Source: Methylocystis sp.
Lineage (GTDB): Bacteria; Pseudomonadota; Alphaproteobacteria; Rhizobiales; Beijerinckiaceae
Assembly: GCA_024506175.1 (NCBI GenBank)
Contig: JAMBEQ010000103.1
Location: 1 to 36,076, forward strand
Length of the DNA: 36,076 bases
Reading direction: 5' to 3'
Below the pieces are notes generated by a model, which was not told the origin of the DNA, did not search any database, and saw only the letters and a program-made list of their open reading frames with translations. The stretch's first letter is position 1. The number at the start of each line of letters is the position of its first letter. A program made the position numbers and the translations under genes. This document shows, piece by piece, positions 1 to 7,594 of the stretch.

Positions 1-780
1 TCCTCTTTCGTCCGTTCCTGTCCAGACCGCGGCGCGCCCGCGCGGATCGATTTCGACGAGCTTCACATCGGCGGGCGTGGCGGCGCCGTCCCGGGCGATC
101 CCGCGCAAAAAGCCGTCCATGGGCGACCTCACCGGCAGGGCGTCGAGATGGCCGAGCACGAAGCCTTTGAACACCTGGGCGCCGACGTCGAGCGGCGTGC
201 GCCATACGCCCTCGCGCGCCGAGTAGACGAAGCGCTCCTTGCCGACCCCGCCGAGCGCGCGCGCGACGCCATCGGGGGCCCGAGTCTGGCCGGCATCGAG
301 AAGCTCGCCCGTCTGGGCGGGATGCGTCTCGACGGCGACGTCGCAGTTTTTCCCCACGACGAAGTTCGGCCCGACGCCGATCGCGAGCCGGGAGACGCCG
401 CGCAGATCAGGCGTGACGCGGTGCTTCTGAATCCTCGCATCAATGACAGTCGCAGGCGTGCGCAGCGTGATCAGGTCGGTCAGCTGGAGATGTGTCACCG
501 CCACTCGCCCGTGAGCGGAGAGAGCGTTTATGATTTCGGCAGCGTTTTCCGCGCGCCGCCCGATGACGCCGTCTACCCCGGCCCGATCTTCGAATAGCGC
601 ATCGTGGAAAGCCATCCCGCGGCGGATAACCGGCGGAAAGGGGTCGTGGCTGAGGACGACGCGGAAACGCTCCCAACAAAGGCGGACGGCTATCGCCGAG
701 GCGATCTCGTTTGTGCCAAGGATAATAGCGTATGGATCGGCTTGACGTTGGAGAAAGCTGCGCGGTTGGAGATCGTCCAT
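1..780 (-). CDS. YqeB-like molybdenum hydroxylase accessory protein (3' end cut by window edge)
   Basis: An open frame runs from an ATG at 780 down to base 1 with no stop, giving 260 residues of an incomplete protein. AAGAAGGGG lies just upstream of the ATG as a ribosome-binding site. The N-terminus (YAIILGTNEIASAIAVRL, about residues 17-34) is a degenerate nucleotide-binding loop where YqeB/EF2563 proteins have GAGDLATGxAxRL. It is followed by FRVVLSH, IRRGMAFHDALFE and then VIDARI and AIGVGPNFVVGKNCDVAVET. All of these match the order of that family, which is linked to selenium-dependent or other molybdenum hydroxylases. Its biochemical role in such systems is not well established. From memory of the family length, perhaps a few tens of residues are missing at the C-terminus. 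The next gene, which would show the partner enzyme, lies outside the window. Confidence 0.72.
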   Translation of the reverse strand, partial: MDDLQPRSFLQRQADPYAIILGTNEIASAIAVRLCWERFRVVLSHDPFPPVIRRGMAFHDALFEDRAGVDGVIGRRAENAAEIINALSAHGRVAVTHLQLTDLITLRTPATVIDARIQKHRVTPDLRGVSRLAIGVGPNFVVGKNCDVAVETHPAQTGELLDAGQTRAPDGVARALGGVGKERFVYSAREGVWRTPLDVGAQVFKGFVLGHLDALPVRSPMDGFLRGIARDGAATPADVKLVEIDPRGRAAVWTGTDERG

Positions 781-865
781 TGCTTAAACCCCTTCTTCAG
801 AACGGATCACAGCAAAGGGCGGGCCAACAGGGAGTCGGCGCGGCAGTCGATGTAAATATATTATA

Positions 866-877
866 TATAGCGCTATA
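866..877. promoter_or_regulatory. Perfect 12-bp palindrome in an AT-rich stretch, candidate operator
   Basis: TATAGCGCTATA is an exact palindrome inside the most AT-rich stretch of the left edge (about 852-880). It lies about 90 bases upstream of the YqeB-like start at 780 and on the other side precedes the small membrane protein gene. This is a natural place for a shared operator or promoter between divergent genes. No regulator gene is nearby, so the binding protein is unknown. Confidence 0.35.
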
Positions 878-961
878 CTATGGGGAGCGCGGCGTGGGCC
901 TTGAAGCCCGATAGGGCAAAATCCGAAATCTAACGCGGTTGTGAGAAAGCCGACAGGCGAT

Positions 962-1207
962 ATGTTCAAGCGACTCTTGCCCAGAAAGAGAGACTCTACC
1001 ATGGGGTGGCGGAGCAAGCTTCAGGGAGGACAGCCTGAGCGGGAGCCGGCGCCGCTTTATGTCGCGGCGGCCGGCTTGCTGATGTCGATCGCCAGTTATG
1101 CGCTCCCCGACGGCTGGGCCTCTGGCACGCTCTTCGGCTCGGGCTTGATAACCGCTGGTTTCTGCGTGGTCTATTGGTTTGCAAACCCTGGCGGCGACAA
1201 CAGATGA
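962..1207 (+). CDS. Small hypothetical two-helix membrane protein
   Basis: This is an 81-residue frame. The N-terminal stretch is short, basic and arginine-rich (MFKRLLPRKR). Two hydrophobic segments follow: about residues 34-50 (LYVAAAGLLMSIASYAL) and about 56-74 (SGTLFGSGLITAGFCVVYW), separated by a short PDGWA turn. I do not recognise a family. Possible starts are GTG 941, ATG 962 and ATG 1001. The 962 start has AGGCG upstream, and 1001 follows a GAGAGAC stretch, so the start is uncertain. It lies between two unrelated genes and is followed at 1344 by csp1. A role in membrane stress or metal handling is conceivable, but nothing in the sequence shows it. Confidence 0.45.
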   Translation: MFKRLLPRKRDSTMGWRSKLQGGQPEREPAPLYVAAAGLLMSIASYALPDGWASGTLFGSGLITAGFCVVYWFANPGGDNR

Positions 1208-1301
1208 GTTGGGCCTTCAATTGGGCCGCCGCCTCGTGCTCGAGCGCGGGCCGGTATTTTCGTCGCTAATCCGCCGCCCAAAATATGCTAGCCATTCAAG
1301 C

Positions 1302-1318
1302 GTGGCCCGAACGGCCAC
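1302..1318. promoter_or_regulatory. Inverted repeat upstream of csp1
   Basis: GTGGCC and GGCCAC form perfect 6-base arms around a 5-base spacer, ending 25 bases before the csp1 ATG. It lies just downstream of a TATGCT element (1284-1289) that could be a -10 box. It could be an operator or a 5'-leader hairpin. A copper-responsive regulator would fit the gene, but no such regulator is visible here. Confidence 0.3.
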
Positions 1319-1343
1319 AGATTCGTTGACGAGGAGCTTGATC

Positions 1344-1784
1344 ATGGAACGTCGCGATTTCATTGCTACGATTGGCGCCGCTGTTGCGGCGGCTGCATCT
1401 GTTTCGCCTGTGTTGGCCGAAGAGAAGGCGAAGCCCGTTCCGCATCATCACCCTGCGAAATACAAAGCCGTGTCGGACGCCGCAGCCAAGTGCGTGCTGG
1501 ACGGCAACAACTGCCTCCGCCATTGCTTCGGCATGCTGTCGATGAATGACTCCAGCATGGCGGAGTGCACAAAGGCGACTTTCGACACCATCGCCGCATG
1601 CGGAGCCTTGGAGAGCCTGGCTTCCGTGAACTCGGACTTCACGCCGGTGATGGCAAAAACCGTGGCGGCCATCTGTGAAGCCTGCAAGAAGGAGTGCGAT
1701 AAATTCCCGGACGTCGCCGAGTGCAACGCGATGGGCGCGGCTTGCAAGACCTGCGCCGACGAATGCCACAAGGTCGCGGCCTGA
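1344..1784 (+). CDS. csp1: Tat-exported copper storage protein (Csp1-type four-helix bundle)
   Basis: The 146-residue product starts at the ATG behind GAGGAG (1331-1336). It begins with a twin-arginine signal (ERRDFIA, then an Ala-rich hydrophobic stretch) with probable cleavage after VLA near residue 25. The mature part opens with HHHP and carries 12 cysteines at 50, 57, 61, 75, 86, 111, 114, 118, 127, 134, 137 and 141. Most sit at helix-like spacings of 3, 4 or 7, as in Csp proteins, whose four-helix bundle is lined with thiols that hold many Cu(I) ions. In Methylosinus the family member stores copper for particulate methane monooxygenase. The strong resemblance, including the signal peptide, is the main reason to suspect a methanotroph host. 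A strong terminator follows at once, so the gene is probably monocistronic. Confidence 0.88.
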   Translation: MERRDFIATIGAAVAAAASVSPVLAEEKAKPVPHHHPAKYKAVSDAAAKCVLDGNNCLRHCFGMLSMNDSSMAECTKATFDTIAACGALESLASVNSDFTPVMAKTVAAICEACKKECDKFPDVAECNAMGAACKTCADECHKVAA

Positions 1785-1816
1785 CGAGCCCTCCCTGAAC
1801 GCCGATGCAATGCAAG

Positions 1817-1847
1817 ACGCCCCACGCCCTCAGCGCGGGGCGTTTTT
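1817..1847 (+). terminator. Rho-independent terminator after csp1
   Basis: ACGCCCC (1817-1823) pairs with GGGGCGT (1837-1843) around a 13-base loop and runs straight into five T residues. It sits 32 bases after the csp1 stop. On the minus strand the same hairpin lies just beyond the E2 gene end at 1866, but only a few interrupted T residues follow there. Confidence 0.8.
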
Positions 1848-1865
1848 CTTGTCGCTTCCGCTGCT

Positions 1866-2966
1866 CTACGACGCCAGCGCGAGGTCCGATATCGCGGCCG
1901 CAAGAAACCGCCCGGCTTCGCCGCCGGAGATGACGCGATGGTCGAAAGTCAGGCTAAGGGGCAAAATACGCGAAATTACTGGCGCGCCGTCTTTTGCCTT
2001 CACCTCGCTTCTGATGCGGCCCGCCCCGAGGATCGCCACGGTCGGGGGCAATACGACCGGCGCCGCATAGCGTCCGCCGATGGTTCCGAAATTCGACAGG
2101 GTGATCGTCGCGCCGCGCAATTCTTCCGGTGGAATGCGCCTCTCGACGATCGCCGCGCGCATCCGGTCGAGTCCCTGACGCAGGTCGGCGGTATCGCGGG
2201 CGCCGACGTCCCGCAGGACCGGGACAAAAAGTCCATCGGGGGTATCGACGGCGATTCCGAGATCGATTTTTCGGATTACTCGGCGAGAGAGAGTCGCGCT
2301 TTCAAACCAGCAGTTGAGGCCGGGCTCAACTTGGCAAGCTTTGGCGATCGCACGGATCAGGCGGATGGTGGCGTCCGCGCCCGGCTCCCAGGCGTCGACG
2401 TCTGCGTCTTCCATGATGGTGGCCGGAGCCACCTCGGCCTGGGCGAAGGCCATATTCTGCGCCATGGCGCGCCGAGGGCCGCGCAGAGGCTCGGCCGGCT
2501 CCGTCTCGCTCAGAATCCTCGCAACGCGTTGCACATCCTCGGGGGTGATGACGCCGTCCGCCCCGGAGGGCGTGACCATTGTAAGATCCACGTCGAGCTT
2601 TCTTGCGAGCGCGCGCGCCGCCGGGACGACGCGCACAGAGCCGCCCGCGCGTCCAAGCGCCATCGGCGCCTCGCGCAATATGTTGCCGCCGCTTTCGACC
2701 GCGCCGACGACCGTGCCAGCGTCATCCGCTGCTTGCCCCTCGAATTCGACGAGTGGCGCGCCGACGCGAATAATGTCGCCCGCGCCGGCAAAAAGCCGTT
2801 CGATGCGGCCCGCGTAGGGTGAGGGAATCTCCACCACGGCCTTTGCGGTTTCAACGGCCGCAAGCGGCTGGTCGACGGCGACTTCTTCACCCGCCTTCAC
2901 GCGCCATTCCACTAATTCGGCTTCCTGCAAGCCCTCGCCGAGGTCGGGCAATCGGAACGTCCTCAT
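1866..2966 (-). CDS. Branched-chain 2-oxoacid dehydrogenase-type E2, dihydrolipoyl acyltransferase
   Basis: The 366-residue protein has one lipoyl domain (about 1-78; lipoyl lysine K42 in ETAKAVVE). A peripheral subunit-binding domain follows (about 110-148, VPAARALARKL to TPEDVQ), then a catalytic acyltransferase domain (about 160-366). It moves the acyl group from E1 to CoA on the swinging lipoyl arm. The catalytic motif reads DHRVISG near the C-terminus, so His343 is present but the aspartate of the usual HxxxDG is serine 347. Its ATG overlaps the E1beta stop in an ATGA, so the three subunits are translationally coupled. Specificity for branched-chain rather than pyruvate substrates is inferred from the neighbouring leucine and valine pathway genes. 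No E3 gene is in the window. Confidence 0.88.
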   Translation of the reverse strand: MRTFRLPDLGEGLQEAELVEWRVKAGEEVAVDQPLAAVETAKAVVEIPSPYAGRIERLFAGAGDIIRVGAPLVEFEGQAADDAGTVVGAVESGGNILREAPMALGRAGGSVRVVPAARALARKLDVDLTMVTPSGADGVITPEDVQRVARILSETEPAEPLRGPRRAMAQNMAFAQAEVAPATIMEDADVDAWEPGADATIRLIRAIAKACQVEPGLNCWFESATLSRRVIRKIDLGIAVDTPDGLFVPVLRDVGARDTADLRQGLDRMRAAIVERRIPPEELRGATITLSNFGTIGGRYAAPVVLPPTVAILGAGRIRSEVKAKDGAPVISRILPLSLTFDHRVISGGEAGRFLAAAISDLALAS

Positions 2967-3943
2967 GACCCCTCCATGACGCTGCGCACGGCGTCTGCAA
3001 TGCGGTCGAGGCTCGGGATGTATTGGCGTTCGAGGCGGTAAAGCGGCACGACGACGTCATAGGCGGCGACGCGCTTGACCGGCGCAAGCAATGAAAAAAG
3101 CGCGCGCTCGGCGATCTCCGCCGCGATCTCGGCGCCAAACCCCGCTGTTCGCGGCGCTTCGTGGATAATGACGCAGCGGCCGGTTTTTTCGACAGAACGT
3201 AAAATCGTTTCGACGTCGAGCGGCTTGATGGTCGCGACATCGATGACCTCAACATCGACGCCTTCCCGTTCGAGCGCATCGGCGGCTGCAAGCGTCTCTT
3301 GCATCATCGCACCCCAGGCGACGAGCGTCGCGTCCTTTCCTTCCCGCGAGACAAAACAGGCGTCGAGCGGCAGGCTCTCCCCGTCGTCTGCGACCTCCTG
3401 CTTGAACAGGCGATAGAGGCGCGTGGGCTCGAGGAAGACGACAGGGTCGGGGTCGCGCATGGCCGCAAGCAGCAAGCCATAGGCGCGCGCGGGCGAGGAT
3501 GGGATCACGACCCGCAGGCCAGGCATATGCGCGAAGAGCGCTTCGGGACTCTCGGAATGATGCTCCGGCGCGTGAATGCCCGCCCCATAGGGCGATCGCA
3601 GCACCATGGGGCAGGTCAGCCGCCCGCGCGTGCGATTGCGCAACCGCGAGGCGTGATTGATCATCTGATCGATCGTTGGATAGATGAATCCGGTAAACTG
3701 GATCTCCGCCACAGGCTTCAGGCCCATCGCAGCCATGCCGACGGCGACGCCAGCGATGCCGCCTTCGGCGAGCGGCGTATCGACGACCCTGTCTTTCCCG
3801 AAGCGCGCTTGAAGGCCATTGGTCGCCCGAAACACGCCGCCATTGGCGCCGATGTCTTCGCCGATCAAAAGCACGCTCTCGTCAATGGCCATCTCGCAAG
3901 CGAGGGCGCGATTGACTGCCTCGACGAGGCTCAGTTCAGCCAT
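2963..3943 (-). CDS. Branched-chain 2-oxoacid (or pyruvate) dehydrogenase E1 beta subunit
   Basis: The 326-residue product starts at the ATG at 3943 (MAELSLVEAVNRAL), which has GGGAGG close upstream and overlaps the last 8 bases of the E1alpha gene. A longer in-frame start at 3985 is less likely. Family landmarks are LIGEDIGANGGVFRATNGL, DTPLAEGGIAGVAVGMA, EIQFTGFIYPTIDQMINHA and the ILEPT/FLEPTRLYR region. With E1alpha it forms the thiamine diphosphate-dependent tetramer that decarboxylates 2-oxoacids and reductively acylates the E2 lipoyl group. Its position beside an amino-acid dehydrogenase and a leucine operon argues for 2-oxoisovalerate, 2-oxoisocaproate and related substrates. A plain pyruvate dehydrogenase cannot be excluded from sequence alone. 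Confidence 0.9.
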   Translation of the reverse strand: MAELSLVEAVNRALACEMAIDESVLLIGEDIGANGGVFRATNGLQARFGKDRVVDTPLAEGGIAGVAVGMAAMGLKPVAEIQFTGFIYPTIDQMINHASRLRNRTRGRLTCPMVLRSPYGAGIHAPEHHSESPEALFAHMPGLRVVIPSSPARAYGLLLAAMRDPDPVVFLEPTRLYRLFKQEVADDGESLPLDACFVSREGKDATLVAWGAMMQETLAAADALEREGVDVEVIDVATIKPLDVETILRSVEKTGRCVIIHEAPRTAGFGAEIAAEIAERALFSLLAPVKRVAAYDVVVPLYRLERQYIPSLDRIADAVRSVMEGS

Positions 3944-5027
3944 GCCCGCCTCCCGCGCTGGGCGCAAAGCGGCGCGCGATTTCACGCTGCGGAACGTAAG
4001 CAGGCGGGAGCGTGGCGTAGAGATAGTCGAACATCGCGTCGCTGCTTGCGGGCTGAGTGGCCTGATAGGCGCTCACCGCCTGATTGACCTCTTCCAGACA
4101 TTGCTGCTGCAGTGCGGCTTCACTGTCCGCGCTCCAAACGCCCTTGCCGATAAGGTAGGCGCGCAGCCGAGCGATCGGCTCCCGCGACCATTCGCGTCTG
4201 ACCTGATCCGGATCACGGTAACGCGTGGCGTCGTCGGCGGTCGTGTGGTCGCCTAAACGGTAAGTGAGCGCCTCGATTACAGTTGGCCCTTGACCGCCGC
4301 GCGCCTTGTCGACCGCCTGGCGGACAGTGTCGTAAACGGCCGCCACATCATTGCCGTCGACCTGCAGCCCCTCGACGCCGACCGCCACACCCTTTTGCGC
4401 GAGCGTCGTCGCCGCGCATTCGAGCGCGCGCGGCGTGGAAATCGCCCACCCATTGTTGTTGATGACAAAGACGACAGGCGTCTTCCAGACGCCGGCCATG
4501 TTGAGCGCTTCGTAAAATCCGCCGTTCGCGGTCCCGCCGTCTCCAATGAAGGTGACGACGACTCGGTCTTCGCGGCGCAACTTGAACGCATATGCAGCCC
4601 CGACCGCATGCGCGATTTGTGTCGCGACCGGAACGCAATTGGGGAAATCCAACCGCGAGTGAGCGAAGTCGCTGCCTCGCTCGTCGCCGCCCCAGTAGAG
4701 CAGACATTCGGCCATGGACATGCCGCGAACGAATTGCGCGCCATGATCCCGGTAGGATGGCGCAAGCACGTCGCGCGCCGCCATCGCAGCAGCGGCGCCG
4801 ACGCCGACAGCCTCCTGGCCAAGAGCCGAGGCGAAGGTGCCAAGCTGCCCGGTGCGTTGCAAGGCGATTGCCTTGCCATCGAAAGTCCGCGTGCGCGTCA
4901 TTGACCGGTAGAGCGACAAAAGCAATTCGTCGCTCACCGATGGTGGCATCGGCCGGCATAAAACGCCTTCCGGCGTAAGAAAACGTATCGTGGCGATGTC
5001 AGGCTCAACGCTGGTATGTATGCCCAT
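3936..5027 (-). CDS. Branched-chain 2-oxoacid (or pyruvate) dehydrogenase E1 alpha subunit
   Basis: The 363-residue product carries the thiamine diphosphate motif GDGGTANGGFYEALNMAG and the later VFVINNN, the standard GDG...NN signature of E1alpha. Other family landmarks are TRTRTFDGKAIALQRTGQLG, SYRDHGAQFVRGM and the phosphorylation-loop-like YRLGDHTTADDATRYR. The N-terminus (IATIRFLTPEGV) resembles that of Gram-positive-type PDH/BCKDH E1alpha proteins. It is the first gene of a three-gene minus-strand operon (E1alpha, E1beta, E2). It diverges from the amino-acid dehydrogenase gene at 5221 across 193 bases. That arrangement pairs deamination of branched-chain amino acids with oxidative decarboxylation of the resulting 2-oxoacids. 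Confidence 0.9.
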   Translation of the reverse strand: MGIHTSVEPDIATIRFLTPEGVLCRPMPPSVSDELLLSLYRSMTRTRTFDGKAIALQRTGQLGTFASALGQEAVGVGAAAAMAARDVLAPSYRDHGAQFVRGMSMAECLLYWGGDERGSDFAHSRLDFPNCVPVATQIAHAVGAAYAFKLRREDRVVVTFIGDGGTANGGFYEALNMAGVWKTPVVFVINNNGWAISTPRALECAATTLAQKGVAVGVEGLQVDGNDVAAVYDTVRQAVDKARGGQGPTVIEALTYRLGDHTTADDATRYRDPDQVRREWSREPIARLRAYLIGKGVWSADSEAALQQQCLEEVNQAVSAYQATQPASSDAMFDYLYATLPPAYVPQREIARRFAPSAGGGHG

Positions 5028-5220
5028 GAGAGACTCTTGGCGTTCAAGTAACGGCGTCTGGGGCGACGTCAGCGCTTCGATGCAGGCTGAATTAGTGCGC
5101 GGACGGGGGAAATCACCTTGCGCCTACCTTAATTTTCGAGCGCGCCCCTCCCGCGCCGCACAATAGCGGCTCGCGAAGGGGCCTCTTGACCAAGGCCTTT
5201 TCGGCTCCAAGCTAGTCGTT

Positions 5221-6342
5221 ATGTCGAAGAACACAGCTGCGGATGTTTTCGCTTTCGGCGACGAGTTCGGCCCCGCAAAAATTGTCCACCTGCATACGCC
5301 GTCGGTTGGTCTGCGCGCGGTCGTCGTGATCGACAATGTCGCCGCCGGCCCGGCAATCGGCGGCACGCGAATGGCGCCGGATGTCTCGGTCTCAGAATGT
5401 TTTCGTCTCGCCCGCGCAATGACGCTGAAGAACGCCGCCTGTCGCTTACGACACGGCGGCGCCAAGTCGGTCATTTTTGGCGATCCTGCAATGCCGCGCG
5501 ATCAGAAGGAGCAACTGATCCGCGCTTTTGCGTGCGCCATCGCGCCGCTCGTCGAATATATTCCGGGGCCAGACATGGGCACCGACGAATTCGCGATGGC
5601 GTGGATTCACGATGAAATCGGGCGCGCCGTCGGCCTTCCAGCGGAAATCGGCGGAATTCCGCTCAACGAAATTGGCGCGACGGGCTTCGGAGCTGCGGTC
5701 GCTGCAGAAGTGGCTGCGCCTTTCGCCGATCTTTCGCTGGATGGCGCATCCGTCGTCGTCCAGGGTTTTGGGGCGGTCGGCGAGCATGTGTCGCGCTTTC
5801 TGGCGAAGAAGGGCGCCCGCCTTGTCGGCGTTGCGGATATTGCAGGGGCAATCTCGAACCCCGACGGCCTCGACATCGAGACGCTGGCGGAATTGAAACG
5901 CGCGGGCAAAAGCGTCGCCGCCTACCGCCATGCGACGGCGATCCCCGGGGACGCCCTCGTCGCTCTGCCTTGCGATATCTGGATCCCCGCCGCCCGGCCG
6001 GATGCGCTACGCGCCGACAACGTCGACCGCCTCGCCTGCAAGCTTGTCGTTCAGGGCGCAAACGTTCCGGTTACCAAAGACGCCGAAAGGCGCATGTTCG
6101 AACGCGGCATCGTCAGCGTTCCTGATTTCATCGCCAATGCGGGCGGCGTGATTTGCGGCGCCGTCGAATATAGCGGCGGCTCCGAGGCGGTCGCCCTGGC
6201 GACCATCGAGGAGAAAGTTGGCCTCAATACGCAGCTCACGCTCGAGAGCGCCCGTGCGATGAACGTCCCGCCCGCCGAGGCCGCGACAAAGCTCGCTCTG
6301 GATCGACTTCGCAAGATGAGCCACTTCAAACGCTGGCGTTAG
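5221..6342 (+). CDS. Leucine/valine/phenylalanine-type amino acid dehydrogenase (Glu/Leu/Phe/Val dehydrogenase family)
   Basis: The 373-residue enzyme is of the length expected for bacterial Leu/Phe/Val dehydrogenases and shorter than glutamate dehydrogenases. The N-terminal domain has GPAIGGTRM, and LRHGGAKSVIFGDP holds the catalytic lysine K82. PGPDMGTDE carries the acidic catalytic region. The NAD-binding domain has VVVQGFGAVGEHVSRFL (GxGxxG) and VVQGANVPVT. It would reversibly deaminate branched-chain or aromatic amino acids to 2-oxoacids with NAD+. It lies between the E1/E2 operon and the leucine operon, so leucine and valine are the likely substrates. The ATG has no strong Shine-Dalgarno. 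Its stop codon overlaps the stop of the convergent thiolase gene (6339-6342). Confidence 0.88.
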   Translation: MSKNTAADVFAFGDEFGPAKIVHLHTPSVGLRAVVVIDNVAAGPAIGGTRMAPDVSVSECFRLARAMTLKNAACRLRHGGAKSVIFGDPAMPRDQKEQLIRAFACAIAPLVEYIPGPDMGTDEFAMAWIHDEIGRAVGLPAEIGGIPLNEIGATGFGAAVAAEVAAPFADLSLDGASVVVQGFGAVGEHVSRFLAKKGARLVGVADIAGAISNPDGLDIETLAELKRAGKSVAAYRHATAIPGDALVALPCDIWIPAARPDALRADNVDRLACKLVVQGANVPVTKDAERRMFERGIVSVPDFIANAGGVICGAVEYSGGSEAVALATIEEKVGLNTQLTLESARAMNVPPAEAATKLALDRLRKMSHFKRWR

Positions 6343-7520
6343 ACGCCCCGTTCAATCGCGATAGCCGTCGCCTCGCCGCCGCCGATGCAGAGCGCCGCGA
6401 CGCCTCGTCGAAGATCGTAACGCTCGAGCGCCGAAAGCAAAGTCACGACGATGCGGGCGCCCGATGCGCCGATCGGGTGACCGAGCGCGCAGGCGCCTCC
6501 GTGGATGTTGACCTTGTCGTGGGGAAGGCCAAGGTCGCGCATCGCCGCCATGGTGACGACCGCGAATGCTTCGTTGATCTCGTAGAGATCGACGTCCTCG
6601 ACGCGCCAAGAAAGCTTCTCCAATAATTTTCGTATCGCGGCGATCGGCGCGGTCGAGAATTTCGCTGGAAGTGCTGCATGGGTGACGTGGCCCAAAATTC
6701 TGGCGCGCGGGATCAGTCCCTTGCGCTCAGCATTTGTCATTCGCGTCAGTACGAGGGCTGCGGCGCCGTCGGAAATCGCGCTCGAATTTGCAGCGGTCAA
6801 GGAGCCGTCCGGGCGGAAGGCGGGACGAAGACGCCCGATTGCTTCGGGCTTTGCTTTTCTCGGCAGCTCATCCTGGGTGACGGCCGCTTCGCCAACAGGT
6901 TCGAAGGGCGCGATCTCGTCGTCGAAAGCGCCCTCCCGCGTGGCCTTCTGCGCGCGGGAAAGCGAGGCGCGCGCAAATTCATCCTGCATCTCGCGCGTGA
7001 ACTGATAGGCCGTCGCACAATCTTCGGCAAAGGAACCCATCAGCCGGTCTTTTTCATAGGCGTCTTCGAGGCCGTCCAGAAACATATGATCGCGCGCGCG
7101 AAAATCTCCAACGCCAAAGCCGGTTCGCGCGCGGTCGAGCAGATGGGGCGCATTGCTCATGCTCTCCATGCCGCCTGCGACAATAAGATCGACGCTCTCG
7201 GCGACGAGCTGATCATGCGCGGTCATGATGGCCTGCATGCCGGAGCCGCACATCTTGTTGACGGTGACGCATCCCGACTCGACGCTGAGCCCCGCGCCGA
7301 GAGCGGCCTGTCGCGCCGGCGCCTGGCCCAGCCCGGCTGTCAAAACGCAGCCCATCACGCATTCGTCGATCTGATCGACCGGCGCTTTTGTGCGCGCCAC
7401 AGCGGCTTCGATCGCACGCGCGCCGAGCTGCGGGGCGGCGACAGGCGCCAACTCGCCCAGAAAGGCGCCGATCGGAGTCCGGGCGGCGCCGACGATGACG
7501 ACCTGGTCTTTCGCGCTCAA
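6339..7520 (-). CDS. Acetyl-CoA C-acetyltransferase (thiolase II)
   Basis: The 393-residue thiolase has the acyl-accepting cysteine C91 in NKMCGSGMQA, the NEAFAV motif, GGACALGHPIGASGAR with the catalytic histidine, and CIGGGEATA with the second cysteine. It starts with TTG (7518-7520) preceded by a strong GGGAAGGAGG seven bases upstream. It is the last gene of the minus-strand leucine/valine operon, 74 bases after the hydrolase gene. It could cleave acetoacetyl-CoA formed from the acetoacetate released by leucine and tyrosine breakdown. In the other direction it could feed acetoacetyl-CoA into polyhydroxybutyrate synthesis, which is typical of type II methanotrophs. No CoA-transferase or acetoacetyl-CoA synthetase to activate acetoacetate is in the window. 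Confidence 0.92.
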   Translation of the reverse strand: MSAKDQVVIVGAARTPIGAFLGELAPVAAPQLGARAIEAAVARTKAPVDQIDECVMGCVLTAGLGQAPARQAALGAGLSVESGCVTVNKMCGSGMQAIMTAHDQLVAESVDLIVAGGMESMSNAPHLLDRARTGFGVGDFRARDHMFLDGLEDAYEKDRLMGSFAEDCATAYQFTREMQDEFARASLSRAQKATREGAFDDEIAPFEPVGEAAVTQDELPRKAKPEAIGRLRPAFRPDGSLTAANSSAISDGAAALVLTRMTNAERKGLIPRARILGHVTHAALPAKFSTAPIAAIRKLLEKLSWRVEDVDLYEINEAFAVVTMAAMRDLGLPHDKVNIHGGACALGHPIGASGARIVVTLLSALERYDLRRGVAALCIGGGEATAIAIERGV

Positions 7521-7594
7521 TTCGCCGCCTCCTTCCCACGTTCAAACGGTCAAGTGGGGCAGGGCGGCCGTCAGGGAAGCGCAATGGGTTTTTG

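Noticed and set aside
148-597. 149-codon open frame on the plus strand at the left edge
   Set aside because: It lies antisense to the YqeB-like gene, whose conserved motifs are clear. The frame is an artefact of high-GC codon use.
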